Assembly: GCA_026874595.1 (NCBI GenBank)
Contig: CM049313.1
Location: 55,164,159-55,228,158, forward strand
Reading direction: 5' to 3'
DNA: 64,000 nucleotides
DNA from: Sipunculus nudus
Lineage: Eukaryota; Annelida; Sipuncula; Golfingiida; Sipunculidae
Position numbers and translations under genes: made by a program. Shown here piece after piece: positions 23,460 to 36,205 of the stretch; position 1 is the first letter of the stretch, and each line of letters begins with the position of its first letter. The notes under the pieces are model-generated. The model did not search any database. It worked only from the letters and a program-made list of their open reading frames with translations, and was not told the origin of the DNA.

Positions 23460-24922
23460 AATAATAGGTACACAAAATATATTGAATGAGCAGAAAAGGT
23501 TCTACCATAAATTACATTCTTCTTAAACAAATAATCAAACAGACTTTAAAGATAATATTGTTTAAATAATAATAAAATTTCCAAATTAACCATTGAATAG
23601 CAAAACAAATGTGAAGGATATCTAACTGTTGAAGAATGTTTGAAATCTTTTAATACGTTTAAACTAAAAAATATCTTCAGGAAATGAAGGCCTCACATCA
23701 GACTTTATAAAATAAAGTTTTGGAATAAGTTGAGCTATATATTGGTTAATGGTTTCAATATTTCTTTGGATAGTGGCTCTTTAACTCCATCTCAGAGACA
23801 AGCTGTAATTGCACTTGTTGAAAAAAAGGGATAAAGATTGTACAAAACTTAAGAACTGGCGTCTAATATCTCTACTGTATACAGATTATAAAATTATGAC
23901 AAAATCTCTAAGCTTTAGGCTTAAGTCAGTGTTAGCAAACATTATAAATAGAAACCAATATAAGTTTATAAATAATACATCAGTAACTGAAGCAATTAGA
24001 ACTATTCTTGATTCAATAAATTATTTAGATCAGAAGAAATTAAATGGTATAACTTTTACTATAGTTTTTGAAAAGGCTTTTGATACTGTAAAATGGAACT
24101 ATATTGGTGCAACATTAGAAATTTTTAATTTTGTCCTTCATTCTTAAAATGGGTTAGATTATTATATAAAGATACTCAGGCATGTATTATAAATAATAGG
24201 TACACAAAATATATTGAATGAGCAGAAAAGGTTCTACCATAAATTATATTCTTCTTAAAAAAATAATCAAACAGACTTTAAAGATAATATTGTTTAAATA
24301 ATTATAAAATTTCCAAATTAACCATTGAATAGCAAAACAAATGTGAAGGATATCTAACTGTTGAAGAATGTTTGAAATCTTTTAATACGTTTAAACTAAA
24401 AAATATCCTCAGGAAATGAAGGCCTCACATCAGACTTTATAAAATAAAGTTTTGGAATAAGTTGAGCTATATATTGGTTAATGGTTTCAATATTTCTTTG
24501 GATAGTGGCTCTTTAACTCCATCTCAGAGACAAGCTGTAATTGCACTTGTTGAAAAAAGGGATAAAGATTGTACAAAACTTAAGAACTGGCGTCTAATAT
24601 CTCTACTGTATACAGATTATAAAATTATGACAAAATCTCTAAGCTTTAGGCTTAAGTCAGTGTTAGCAAACATTATAAATAGAAACCAATATAAGTTTAT
24701 AAATAATACATCAGTAACTGAAGCAATTAGAACTATTCTTGATTCAATGAATTATTTAGATCAGAAGAAATTAAATGGTATAATTTTTACTATAGTTTTT
24801 GAAAAGGCTTTTGATACTGTAAAATGGAACTATATTGGTGCAACATTAGAAATTTTTAATTTTGTCCTTCATTCTTAAAATGGGTTAGATTATTATATAA
24901 AGATACTCAGGCATGTATTATA
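23460..24922 (+). repeat. 732-bp tandem duplication within the LINE
   Basis: Bases 23460-24191 recur as 24192-24922 with only about six or seven differences. One difference is a 7-A versus 6-A run near 23822/24552 that shifts the reading frame in the first copy. Both copies contain the fingers/palm start of the reverse transcriptase (KDCTKLKNWRLISLLYTDYK and FEKAFDTVKWNY). Confidence 0.93.
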
Positions 24923-25740
24923 AATAAAGGCCATTCTTCAGGGTATTTTAAAATAGAAAGGGGTGTTCTGCAAGGAGATCCACTGTCGCCATATATCTTC
25001 ATAATTTGATTAGAAATTATAGCAATTAATATTAGGTATAATTCAGACATACATGGTATTAAATTAAAACATGAAGAATTAAAGTTAATCTTGTATGCAG
25101 ATGACACTACAGTAATTGTGTAGGATTTAGAGTCCGCTAAAAATGTTTTAATTTTGTTTACAATGTTCAGGCAGTATTCAGGTTTGAAGATTAATAAAGA
25201 TCAAAAACTGAGGCGATGTGGTTAGGGAAATTTAAAAATTGTAAGGAAAAACTATTAGGATTAATATGGACTACTTGTATCAAAATTTTGGGTATCCACA
25301 TATCATACAACCAAGAGACATGCAATAAATTGAACCTTGAATAAAAAAACTATTTATGAGCTTACAAATATATGGAGACAAAAAAAACCTAACATTACAA
25401 AGAATAATTTTAAGAGTAAAAACTTCATGTTTTTCAAAATTGACATATATTATGTGAAATTTAATTTAACAAAAAATATAAAGAGATAATAAAGAAAATA
25501 TTGTGGTCATTCATATGGAAAGGTCAAACAAAAGTAAAAGTAAAAAGAGAAATTTTAGTGAATCCAGTGACGAGTGGAGGTCTGAGCATGCAACACATTG
25601 ATATTAATATTAAAGGACAACAAATTATGTGGACCAAAAGATATTGGATGATACAGATAAAGATTGGAAATTTTTTATTGATAATTTTAGTGCCAGGAAT
25701 GGAAGCTTCAAATTTTTGTTACACTGTAACTAAATCATGA
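24462..25740 (+). pseudogene. L1-like reverse transcriptase, broken
   Basis: In the second copy the frame stays open from an SQRQAVIALVEKRDKD-type segment through NWRLISLLYTDYKI, NQYKFINNTSVTEAIR and FEKAFDTVKWNY. After a break come GVLQGDPLSPYIF (about 24960) and LILYADDT (about 25090), followed by QYSGLKIN. These correspond to RT blocks 1-5 with the YADD catalytic site. In-frame stops follow both conserved blocks. The N-terminal lead-in ILVNGFNISLDSGSLTPSQR matches the usual L1 'SQRQG' region. Confidence 0.8.
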
Positions 25741-26910
25741 ATTATCTAAAAGGAACTATTCCCAATATTATCTTGAAATACTTAGGGGTTGGAAGGATAT
25801 AAGAGTTCAAAATGAGTCCTTACCGATTTGGAATAATAAATCTTTTACAATTGAAGGAAGACCTAAATTCTATAAATCATTATATGATAGTGGATTGATC
25901 CTTGTAAATCAGATATTTAAGATGACGGTGCTATGAGAAAGTTTGACAGCTTTCTAGCTAATGGGGCAAAACAAAGAGACTATTTAGTATAAAGATCCGT
26001 GATTTAACAGGTCAGGCTAATGTAAAGTCATACTACAAGAGAGATCAGTAATGATCTAGGCACAGATATTCTTGATAAGGATGTAAGTATATATATTATA
26101 AAACAGTACAGGGTTCGGCTGTTATAGAGAATAATATAACTTCAAATAAGGTTTATGATTTTTATTTTGGTTTTATTTTGTTAGTCAGCTAAGATCAACT
26201 TCTTAAACATCATTTAAATATAGCCTTAAATATATAATACTTTGGAAGAAGAATGGGGTATTCTCTATTCAAATTGTTTAAGCCTGTGTAAGGAAAACAA
26301 ATTTTTGGATTCCAGTGTAAAATATTGTAAAATATTTTATATCTTAAAGGAAAGCTACATAAGTTTGGAATCACTGATAATCTAAAGTGTAGATTATGTT
26401 ATCTAGAAATAGAAGATATTAAACATCTATTTTCAATTGTGAAATGGTAAAGAGATTTTGGCAATACGTCTGCATTGCATATAAAATATCACCAGATTTT
26501 ATTACTGAAAAACATATAACCTTTGGGATACCAGAAGACAGTTTACAGAAAAAAAATTAAATCTTTATTCATGGTAAGGCCTATATATATAAAACCAAAG
26601 ATTCTTTGTTTTTAATGTAGAAAACTTTAAAAAGTATATAAATCATCAGAACAATATTGAATGTACAGCTGAATACAAGGAAAACAATAATGGGAAATAT
26701 TATGGGACAAAAGAAAGGATAAAGAATTTGGGAATCTGAGAAAAGGGATTTTACATATATTCTGTATTGCATTGTGAAGTACATTGGATTCTGTATTGTC
26801 CTGTTTATGTGTTATATTTTGCGTGCGTTATATTGTCCACTAGATGTGTTTGTTTTATTTTGTATTATGTCTTTTGTACATGTGATATGTTTAATTAGAA
26901 ATAAAAAATG

Positions 26911-27405
26911 TAATTCATTGGTTTCCATATAAGACGCTTACATTTATACATAAAGCTTCAGACTTTATTTGAATAAATGTTATTTGAACACACTTTTTTC
27001 TGTCATATTACTTCATGTTAAATATATGCATACATACATTAGTGCTGAAATAATTTATTCCAATGATAGATGTCGGCGTCTTGATTATAATAATTATTCG
27101 CTTTAGTTATAAAGCGCTTAGATTTATACATAAAGCGTCCGACTATGTTTGAAAACGTTATTTGAACACATTTTTCTCATCACATAACATTATATCAAAC
27201 ATATATATACATACTCTGCTAAAATAGTTTATACCATTAATAGATATCGGCGTCTTGATATGAATAATTCATTGGATTCCTCATAAAGCGGTTAGATTCA
27301 TACATATAGCGTCCGACTAAGTTTGAATAAATATTATTAGAACACACGTTTTTGACATAATACTATGTAAAACATGTACATACATACATTACTGCTGAAG
27401 AACGT
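26911..27405 (+). repeat. 175-bp tandem array, right part
   Basis: Units with TCGGCGTCTTGAT at about 27073 and 27246, plus AGCGTCCGACTA(A/T)GTTTGAA, continue the array interrupted by the LINE. The last unit ends near 27405 at ACTGCTGAAG. Confidence 0.85.
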
Positions 27406-27796
27406 ACATAGCAAAGTTTTGACTCGAGTAATCTTTTGCTATTATCTTACTCGGACTCGAGTACTCGTTACCATGATGACACTCTGCACGGCATATTGTA
27501 GAATATCCATTAGGTTTAAAAATGAGAATCTCTATCCTTTTAACAAGCGAAAATATCATGGCTACAGCAGCGTTTTTGTTCTGAAGGACTGCAAGGATTC
27601 CATTCCTATTAATCTGTAAGGAAATTGGAATTATTGCATTCACAAATATACATGTAGATACATGTACATACAGGTGTGGGGTAGTGTGATGCGGCTTACA
27701 TACGCTTTTTTTGGCCGTTAACACACCATACCTGGCGTGTCCCACATTACTATTCGTACTATGTCTAATGATTAATCTGAAACAATTGTTCTATCC
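27406..27796. other. unassigned segment between repeats
   Basis: It contains the near-palindromic CGGACTCGAGTACTCG at about 27454 and short open frames on both strands. There is no recognisable product. Confidence 0.35.
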
Positions 27797-29407
27797 AACA
27801 AGTGACCCATGGGTCATGACGCTCAGCTGACTGGGAAGAGATTCGTAAAAGGAAATTTTATCATCTGAATGGTAGTATATACCCATTCAACTGAAGCATC
27901 AAACAGATTAACCAACAGGCCAAGATTGTGTCTGTGTTTATATATCTAAAAAATATAGAAAAAATGCGTAAACTATAAAAAAAATACAGGTGGCTCCACC
28001 AGTCTGCAGAAACTTATAAAAATACATGGTCAATATCCATGCAAAGAATCATGGTGATCTCTGCATTAGTTGTTTAGATACTTCAGCTTTTGTATCAAAT
28101 TTTCCATTATTCTGAGGGATACTTCTGAGTCCTATAGCTTGAAAGATATAGGTAACAGAGACCTAATTTCAGGTTTCCACAGACACTTTTCATGGGCCTC
28201 CTTGTATTACAAGAATGAAGAATCAAGGTCCAGTTGTTACGAATTGTACCCTGTTGACAGATAACAACATCTTTAAAGGTCTAAAAAAATAAAGAAAAAA
28301 AATCATAAAAATTTGAAAAAAATAGCGGTGGCACACCCAGTCTGCAGAAACTGATGAAACAACTCATGATCAATATGTATGCCAAAAATCATGAACATCA
28401 GTGTTGTAGTTATCGAGATACTGCAGTTTTTGTATCAAATTTTTCATAATCCTGGGGGTATTTCGGAGCCATACAGCTTAAAGGATATAGGTAACAGAGA
28501 CCTCAGGTTTTCATGGGTCTCCCTGTGTGTCAAGAATGAAGATTCTTGGTCCAGTTGTTATGATTTGTACCCTGTTAACAGATGTTCATATCTTTAAAGG
28601 TCTCAAATTGAGACAAAAATTCGTAAAAACACCCGAACAAATACAGATGGTGCCACCAGTCTGCAGAAACTGATGAAACACTCAATGATCAATACTGTTG
28701 ACAGATAACTACATCCTTAAAGGTCTAAAAAAATAGAAAAAAAAATTGTAAAAATTTGAAAAAAACTGGTGGCGCCACCAGTCTGCAGGAACTGATGGAA
28801 CACCTCTTGATCAATATGTATGCCAAAAATCATGACCATCAGTGTTGTAGTTATTGTAGACTGGCTCAGTCCACAAAATTGGTTAAGGCTTTATAGTTGC
28901 CTCTGTCAGAGAAATAAAACGTTCCCTGTTGTATCACACTTAGTATCGGTACCGCCAACTTGCGGCAACTCATATAACTAATTTACCACTCTCTGACGCT
29001 CTTATTTCTTTATAAGAGCCAACACGGAGTTAAGTTTATCGGTGCATGAACTCACGTATTATTAACGCCACCAGTCTGCAGAAACTGATGAAATATCTCA
29101 TGATCAATATGTATGCCAAAAATCATGACCATCAGTGGTACAGTTAATGAGATATTGAAGTTTTTGTATGAAATTTTTGACTATTCTGGGGTTTTTTTGG
29201 CCCCATAGTTCGAAGGATATGGGTAACAGAGACCTCATTTCTGGTTTCCAAGGAGATTTTTCATGGACCTCTCGGCATGTCAAGTTACAAGTTTCTAGGT
29301 CCAGCGGTTACGATTTGTGCCAGGTTAACGGACGGACAAACGGACGACGGACAAAGGGTGATCGCTATAGCTCAGATGACTTACAGTCAGCTGAGCTAAA
29401 AATGACA
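27797..29407 (-). mobile_element. inverted relative of the 8117-12192 element
   Basis: It starts with AACAAGTGACCCATGGGTCA and CTCAGCTGACTGG, and ends with CAGTCAGCTGAGCTA after a GGACGGACAAACGGACGAC tract. Those are the reverse complements of the other element's ends. It contains about four shortened 336-bp-type units with TGCAGAAACTGATGAAAC and one exact GGTGGCGCCACC (28768-28779). It lacks the inner 1.17-kb insertion, and about 28860-29060 is replaced by unrelated sequence. It is diverged, so it is not a recent copy. Confidence 0.8.
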
Positions 29408-31410
29408 TTTTCGACCGCCATGGTGTACCTGGAGGTATATCATATAAAGACACATTGTTACACATAACTAGTAAAACTCTTTCAGTAACCAGATAACACT
29501 CATTTGTCGGGTTGAAAATGGTAAATTAATTGTTACTTTACATATAAGGAAAGAAAGGAATTTATTTTAATCGATGACCAGAGAACCGTCCTTTGTATGT
29601 GTGTGATTTTTAAGCATGATGGGAGAGGGATCTTTTAAGGTTCAACAAGTCTGACAATAATTGAATGATGATATAGAACACCTTACTTCACGCTTTTTTA
29701 TTCCTTGTATGAAATGAAACGTTTGGTTTCTTGAAACGAGGATTACACTTGAGCATATTGGCAAAGAGCTATATATTAGAATGTTTGAGACGAAATTACT
29801 TTTTACTTTGACAGTATTGAGTCTGACAATGCCTGTCTGTAAGCATACACGGTTCGAGACTTTCATGCCGAATTCTTTTGAAACTTTCCTATGATATAAT
29901 ATGAGATATTGACTATTGTATTTGTTTGGCGATATACCATAATTTTAAGGTGACCTGGCATGTCATCATTGGGCTGGGAAGTTCTCTCATGGGCTTGAAA
30001 GAAAGAGAGTGGCTTTTGGGCACTGGTGTCTTCACCAACAGTTAAGCCATAACCTTTTTTTCAAATATCATGGCCGGACATTGTCTCTTCACATAAGGAC
30101 AGGATCGTTAATATTCACAGCGCGAATTTATCACGGATCTCGATTAAATATTGAAAGCACTGCGGCAAATAAACAACTCTCTCGGCTTTAACTATACGCA
30201 TTCTCACTAGCGGCATTGCCAAGATTTCGGTCTGGTGCCACGCACACTTTGGAAGCCAGAAACTTGGAACCCAGTGAGAGAGAACCATTTTCCCTGTTAT
30301 GCTGCTGTTGTCATTAGTTTATATTTGATGCGTATTAAAAGTGTTGTGATTAATCTTTGAAGCATGGCACCAACAATCTTTTATTAGGCCTACTTACCTT
30401 TTTTAAATACTTGCATATTGCGAGCAAAAATTTATCCTTTACAGTTTCCCGTAAACGGTTGTGTAATGACCTCCCTTCGTGGGTAGTCACGAATGAAAAT
30501 TTTATGGCGTTGTTTTATTCTTTTGTGTGTGTGAGTGTGTTACTGAAGGTCAAGCAAACGTATTCCAAATCTTATTTTATTTACATATAACTTAATTGTT
30601 TATGAAATTATATAATATAAAATACTAATATATATTTTACATAAAATGTACTCATTTACTAGAGGAATAACGTTTCTATCTATTTTTCCACAAAAACATC
30701 TGGTTGTGTGATTTGATCCAAAATTATTGGCACATCTATGAGCACTGTCAACTCAGCAGTGACGCCACACACAGGGAAATCCCCTGTGACTAAAATTTCT
30801 TGATCCCATCAAAAGCTTATTATTTCTCACACTGTCAGCCCCAAAATTTCAGGGAAGAATAGACACAATATGCATTGGTAGATTTAAGTCATTTCTAAAT
30901 TTTGCATGTGACATAACACTTTGCACCAGCAAATCACAACAGGGCCTAGTCTCTGTTCTTAATGAATCTAGCCTGCACACAACAAACCCACGTGCTATTC
31001 GTTTACCTTACCTGAAGGAGCACCCATGTTGTTTGTTTAGTTATGGATATACTTCCCCTTTTGAATGATGCCGATGTATTCTTATATAAATCTTTATCGG
31101 TTTCTTTTCGGGGTGGTCAGATTGTATTCAAGGTGTTGCTATATAGACAACCAAGCCTTGTTTAAAGGTGTAGCATCACTTGCAGAAACACTTTTTTTCA
31201 AATGTAAACCATAGTTTATTCTCATTTTAACTTGTTACATTGTGCATTCTAGTGATAAATGCATTTCTTCTTATGTTGTCATTAATTTTCATTTGATATT
31301 TAAACATTATTAAATATTTTTTAAATGTTAGGTTCACGTACTGGCCTAAGTGCTGCATGACATCTTTATGCATGCTAATAAAGAAAAAAGTAAACGGAAT
31401 GTAAACATCT
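29408..31410. other. intergenic sequence, nothing recognised
   Basis: About 2 kb of mixed composition. The part near 29940-30300 is less AT-rich, but I find no exon with plausible splice sites and a domain. Confidence 0.3.
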
Positions 31411-31645
31411 TAAAGAGGCGTATCAAAAGGGGAAGCAGGGGGCTCGCAACCCCCTTTTTCAAACAAATTGTAAAGAATGATGTAAGCTTTATATCGAAAA
31501 CCAGTGCCGAAAACTGCGTCTTGCCCCGTTTTATTATCTGCATATATACATGCAAGAGTTTAGTTTTATGTATAAATTCAAAATGTTGGGCCCTCCCCCC
31601 CCCCCCTTCTCCCATTTTCTAAGGTCCTGTATCCGCTCCTGTCAA
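31411..31645 (-). mobile_element. CAGGAGCGGATAC-type MITE
   Basis: On the - strand it opens CAGGAGCGGATACAGGACC at 31641 and closes TTTTGATACGCCTC at about 31411, an imperfect inverted pair. It has a C run at about 31595-31606 inside. It resembles the G/C-homopolymer elements at 44295 and 48531 in size and layout. Confidence 0.5.
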
Positions 31646-34600
31646 CATTTATCATTCCACTGAAACAATATTTTAATAAAGTCTACTATACATTTATATA
31701 GGTATAATTTTTCGACGCAGTTTCGTATAAACATTAAAGTACGAAATTTCAACATTTGCACCTGTTAAGAATTATCTTTTCATTTACACATTTATTTAAA
31801 AAAACAATTGCTATACATGTTTATAGATAAAATATATCAAACCAATATATCAAATAAACATAAAGGTAAGAAATTTCAACTTTACAGTGCCAGAACAATG
31901 ATACCTTTCAGGAGTTTTAGGCTACATTTGTCAGACCTCTCGAAATGGCGTATCAATGGTTGGACCAGAGTAGGTTAATTACCAAAATAAAAATAGAACC
32001 AACAGTTTTTCGTGAGAACCTTGTGAAGTGCCAGATGTAACTGTCTTTGACGTCATCAAACACATGTAGGGGGCTTGTGCAAATCATTCTCGACAATTTA
32101 TCAAATATTTCCCCGAGGTTTCCCCCTGAAGAACTTTTCTGTAAGAATATAGGAACCAGAGTGACGTGAAATTGGGAAGACGTCAACCAACGTGAAAAGC
32201 GATACATATAAAAGAAATATTGATAGGTAAATTTAATTGACATAATTCAACTGCAATGACCTGCAACTGATTCTTGTTTTAAAATAGCTATCTAGATCTA
32301 TCATGTATGTGTACCTCTCTCTGAGCTGTGTTATTGTTGCCTATTCTGGGATGCTGGTAAGATTGATAGCATTGCCACCGAGGACACTAGTGTAGCGATT
32401 TCAAATTACCCACGCTTCAGATACCCCCCGGGGGTATCTTGATATGAACAAGATTTCCGATTACCCCTTCAAAACAGTTATTACTTTATGTTTATTCACT
32501 TAAAATTCATTTTTATCTTTTTCGTCTGATGATCTTAATTAGATTGCATCTTTGTATATCTTATGTTTGCATGTAATGTACCATACGCTTTGGTGAAGTA
32601 TATGAGTCAATATAAATATAATTAACAATATAATTAACATTTTAAAATATTTTTTTTTCATAGATTGATATCATCTTTAAAATCTCGTATCTTTCACGTT
32701 GACTATTGAAATAAAATACCATGAATGAAAAACATAGAAGTTTACCATTTATAGTTAAAACAGAGGGTATTTTTAACAGTGCAGGGGTAACATCAAATAA
32801 CGTTATCTGATATCGATTTCAAATGACCGGGGGTAAACCTGAAATGGGGATAACCTGAAGTCTTTACACCGGCATAAAAATAATTAAACACATGATTGCA
32901 TTATTGACCCAGTGGTGCCCTATCACTAAGGGCGTAAATGGGTAATTAAAGGAGATTATACATTATTCTGTGTTAATTGAAACGATCATTAATAAGTAAT
33001 TTGTTTATCCAACTGCAAGCAGAAACTGCTCCCGTAATTGTTTCCGTTATTTACGTTATTTACGCCGCATTACATCAAAGGGACAACATCAAAATCATCG
33101 GTTTTTTCATTCTGTGTATTTATAATGATGACAAATAAACACCTGAGAAGTTTGACCTTTCGCTGCAACATGAAATGAGAATGCCATTTATGCAGGTCTA
33201 GAGAAGCGCTGTAAATACCAAAGCCTATTTTATTTCTATGTACATTTTGAACATAGAAATATAAATGTTCACATATTTATCACAATATTTGGAATAGAAG
33301 AACAGATAATTGAAAAACGGGAATTTAGAAAACAAATTCCGACAGAAAGCTGTAATGAGGTAACTATATCGTCAGAACGCAAAATAGAGGGCGCCATAAT
33401 ATGCAAAAACTTTTTATAGATACTATATTTATAAAAAAAATGACGATGGTCATATCCGGATTAAAAAACCAATAATTATAGTTCTTTCATTTTGAAAAGA
33501 AATGTGGTCTTAACTTTTTGTACATCTGAAGTTCGATATTTTCGTGACACATATAAGGCACAGATAAAAAGGGGCGAGGTTTTGGTCCGCGTCTACCTGC
33601 TTATGGCTACTATTCTTTACCAACATGAAGTTTGCCGACAGAATCCGCTTAGAATACCCAAAAATACACCTTTTTCCACAATCGTCATTTATATATGTAC
33701 GAGATATCGGTCTTGTATCTTGATATGATCATGTATATATTATATTTGATTTTTAGTACCAGTTTCATTGTATTATACTGTATTGGCTTTTCCAACAGAG
33801 CCTTGTTGTTGATCAAACAGTTTGAACAAGTCACTCTGAATAACAATGTCTTGATTAGTTAACTAGATGAAATATACTAAAAATCGTTTAAGGATGATTA
33901 TATTTTGTTTAGATACATTTCTTTTATATAAAAGAACAATTAACTACAACAAGATCAATGATAACCTATTTGCGAAAATGTTACTGTGTCCAGGTTAGGT
34001 TCGAAAATCAACATAAAACAAAATATAGATAAAAATGATGTGTCTGTTATGCTTTAATTAACCAATATTATCCATAGAACAAATGAATAATTAAAGGTTT
34101 TAAAAGCAAGCTCTAATGCGGCATTGGTTACTCATTCGGGAAATCAGCCCTCTTTTCTCCCAGTTGTACTTAGCTGTCATCACGTGGTAAGCCGCCCCGT
34201 AAACTCTGACATATGGATTTCTCCGAGACAATCCCTTTGTTTAAGGCTGACAGCTCCATTATTGCACGTCACGGGAACCACCAAAACGTGCTTCAACAGC
34301 TTGTTTACAATCGTAAATCAACTATATTTCCTGTTGGACCTATTTTTGGATGCCCCTTCGGAAATAACCTTCTCAAAGTAGGTTTACACGTTTCTATTTT
34401 TCCGCCTGTCTGTTCCTGGTCCCTGCCAGCCTCTGTTTCCCGCCAAATGGACCCCTACAGACGCCGGCGACTTTTTAATCCATTTCATAAATGTCAAAGT
34501 GCCTGGTCTCATTTTAGTGCATTCGTATGTTCAGTCTTCGCTTGTAGAGGGATTTAGAAGACCTGTTTATTCTACACAAGATATACCTAGTTTTTGAACT

Positions 34601-35207
34601 TATGAATATGTCCATTCAGATAAAGTATACTTTACGTTTAAAAAACAGTTATACTTAGAAATGTTATATGCCTTGATGAATAATGATACAATATTTGTGA
34701 AAAGAGGCAAAACAAATGAACGATTCTTCCATCAGAACTTACACAACTAAAATCAATCTTTTTACATACTTGCATCGCTATACAAATTTAAAATTGATGC
34801 ATAGGTTTATTTTACTCGTAAGAAATATAGATTATTATTTTATAGTTAAAACAGCCTTGCAAACACCCTATAATGTGTGTTGATTTTTTTCTGCCATCAT
34901 TCAAAATGTCACGTGATTTAATATACATAAGCCTGCATGAACTTTACCGTATTGTTGCAAGCTGCAAACGATTACTACATAGCACGTCTGGTCTTTTGAC
35001 ACAGACGCACGCTGGGTCTACGCTACCAAAATAGGTAATTTCCATTACACACAAACACACACACAATCACTTAAACGTTCCTTAGGTCAATGCCACTTAA
35101 AAGCATGGCGTGAGCATGGGCGGGGAACACTTTGCGTCAAGGCCACACCATTGATATTTAATCTGAGCTTTACTTCAATGCTAGTTGCATGATTTAATGT
35201 AAAAAAA
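31646..35207. other. long intergenic stretch, no supported gene
   Basis: AT-rich with several open frames of 80-114 codons (for example at 31953-32243 on - and 34213-34557 on +). None shows a domain, codon pattern or splice context that I can defend. The 34124-34557 part is less AT-rich. Confidence 0.3.
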
Positions 35208-35210
35208 TTA

Positions 35211-35772
35211 AGCCTCGGTCACAACCGGCTGCGGTCACCGCACACTGTAGAGTACCGCACGGTTTTGGGGACCGCAGGAATACTTAAGCATCGGTCACAA
35301 CCCGCTGCGGCCACGACCGACTGTAGTTACTGATCGGTTTTAAAACCACATGAATACTTATGCGGCCGACGTGCGGGAACGGCACGGTGTCTTCCTCATT
35401 CTCACGGCCTTCGCACGGTAAAGTAAGCTAACCCTGCGGACGCCGCAAGCTAACCTTGCGGAAGCCGCAAAGACCCCTTACGACAGTCGCACGTACGCCG
35501 TACGTCTCTCGGGTAGCCAAGCAGGCGTTAAAAATCGCACGGGTATCCTACGACATCCGTACGTCTACTCTACGGTGACCGTAAGGAACACGTAGGTGGC
35601 TACCTGACGCACGGCCGCCGCATCATCTTAAGCGCTTGCGCTAATGTCAGTTACGGTCGTTGCGGAGTCCCTACGGCCTTTGAAAAAAACGCACTGTCGC
35701 CGTGCCTCTACCGCACGGAATAGCCAAAAACGCTCGTCAAACGGCGACCGTATCCCCGTTGTGACCGAGGCT
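35211..35772. mobile_element. GC/CpG-rich PIF/Harbinger-like MITE, 562 bp
   Basis: The ends AGCCTCGGTCACAAC and GTTGTGACCGAGGCT are perfect inverted repeats, flanked by TTA on both sides (35208-35210 and 35773-35775). A 3-bp TTA duplication is typical of PIF/Harbinger. The interior is strikingly rich in CG dinucleotides (CGCACGG, CGGCCGCCGC) against an AT-rich surrounding. It has no open frame, so it is non-autonomous. Confidence 0.75.
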
Positions 35773-35891
35773 TTAGAAAGCAACTAAACTGCAAGCATAT
35801 TGCTGAGAAAGGGTCCCAAAGGGTTCTCATTTTGTTAAACTGCAATTCCTCGTACATGTATATTATTTTCCACCTTATTTCTTCTTGATAT

Positions 35892-36075
35892 TGTTACGGA
35901 ACCCAATATCAACAGATCATGTATGTGTGATGAACATAAATTTTGTAATGGAATTACAACACGAGCTACGCGTGGCACATAAACTAAATGCCAACAACAC
36001 ATGGAACATCCGTGTGCACAATAAAAACAATCATTTGTTAGACCGCTGGACACAATAAAAGGGGCACCCGTAACA
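35892..36075 (-). repeat. 3' LTR, shortened (184 bp)
   Basis: It matches the two ends of the 816-bp 5' LTR (TGTTACGGAACC..., GCCAACAACACATGGAAC..., AAAGGGGCACC) but lacks about 630 bp from its middle, between TAATGGA and the CACGAGCTACGCG region. The deletion or recombination happened in this copy or in its parent. Confidence 0.85.
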
Positions 36076-36086
36076 CTCCCCCTAAT
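36076..36086 (-). other. polypurine tract
   Basis: On the - strand ATTAGGGGGAG sits immediately before the TG of the 3' LTR. This is the expected place and composition for the plus-strand primer of reverse transcription. Confidence 0.75.
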
Positions 36087-36205
36087 GTAAGAAAAAAGAA
36101 AGTTTTCTCAAAGCTTTCTTTTTGCGATCACAATCACTAAATTATTACAACATTTCAAAAATCATCTTATTTACAACACTACATTAACATCTTGTTTACC
36201 ACATT

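Larger units (their letters stand above)
22906..26910 (+). mobile_element. 5'-truncated L1-like LINE, about 4.0 kb, with target-site duplication
   Basis: The element lies between near-identical flanks, TAATTCATTTGG at 22894-22905 and TAATTCATTGG at 26911-26921, inside a 175-bp tandem array. In order along the + strand are the end of an APE-type endonuclease, an L1-like reverse transcriptase with LILYADDT at about 25090, a C-terminal CRLCYLEIEDIKHLF zinc-binding motif near 26390, and a short A-rich tail (AAATAAAAAATG). Numerous stops and frameshifts make it inactive. The 5' truncation and short A-rich tail are typical of L1 target-primed insertion. Family-level similarity is to L1/Tx1-type LINEs. 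Confidence 0.85.

Noticed and set aside
24907-25107. - strand 66-codon frame
   Set aside because: It is the shadow of the LINE reverse transcriptase palm region containing the YADD motif on the + strand.
34124-34557. Overlapping 85- and 114-codon frames
   Set aside because: They overlap in different frames, neither has a domain or good splice borders, and frames of this length are expected by chance in a region of higher GC.
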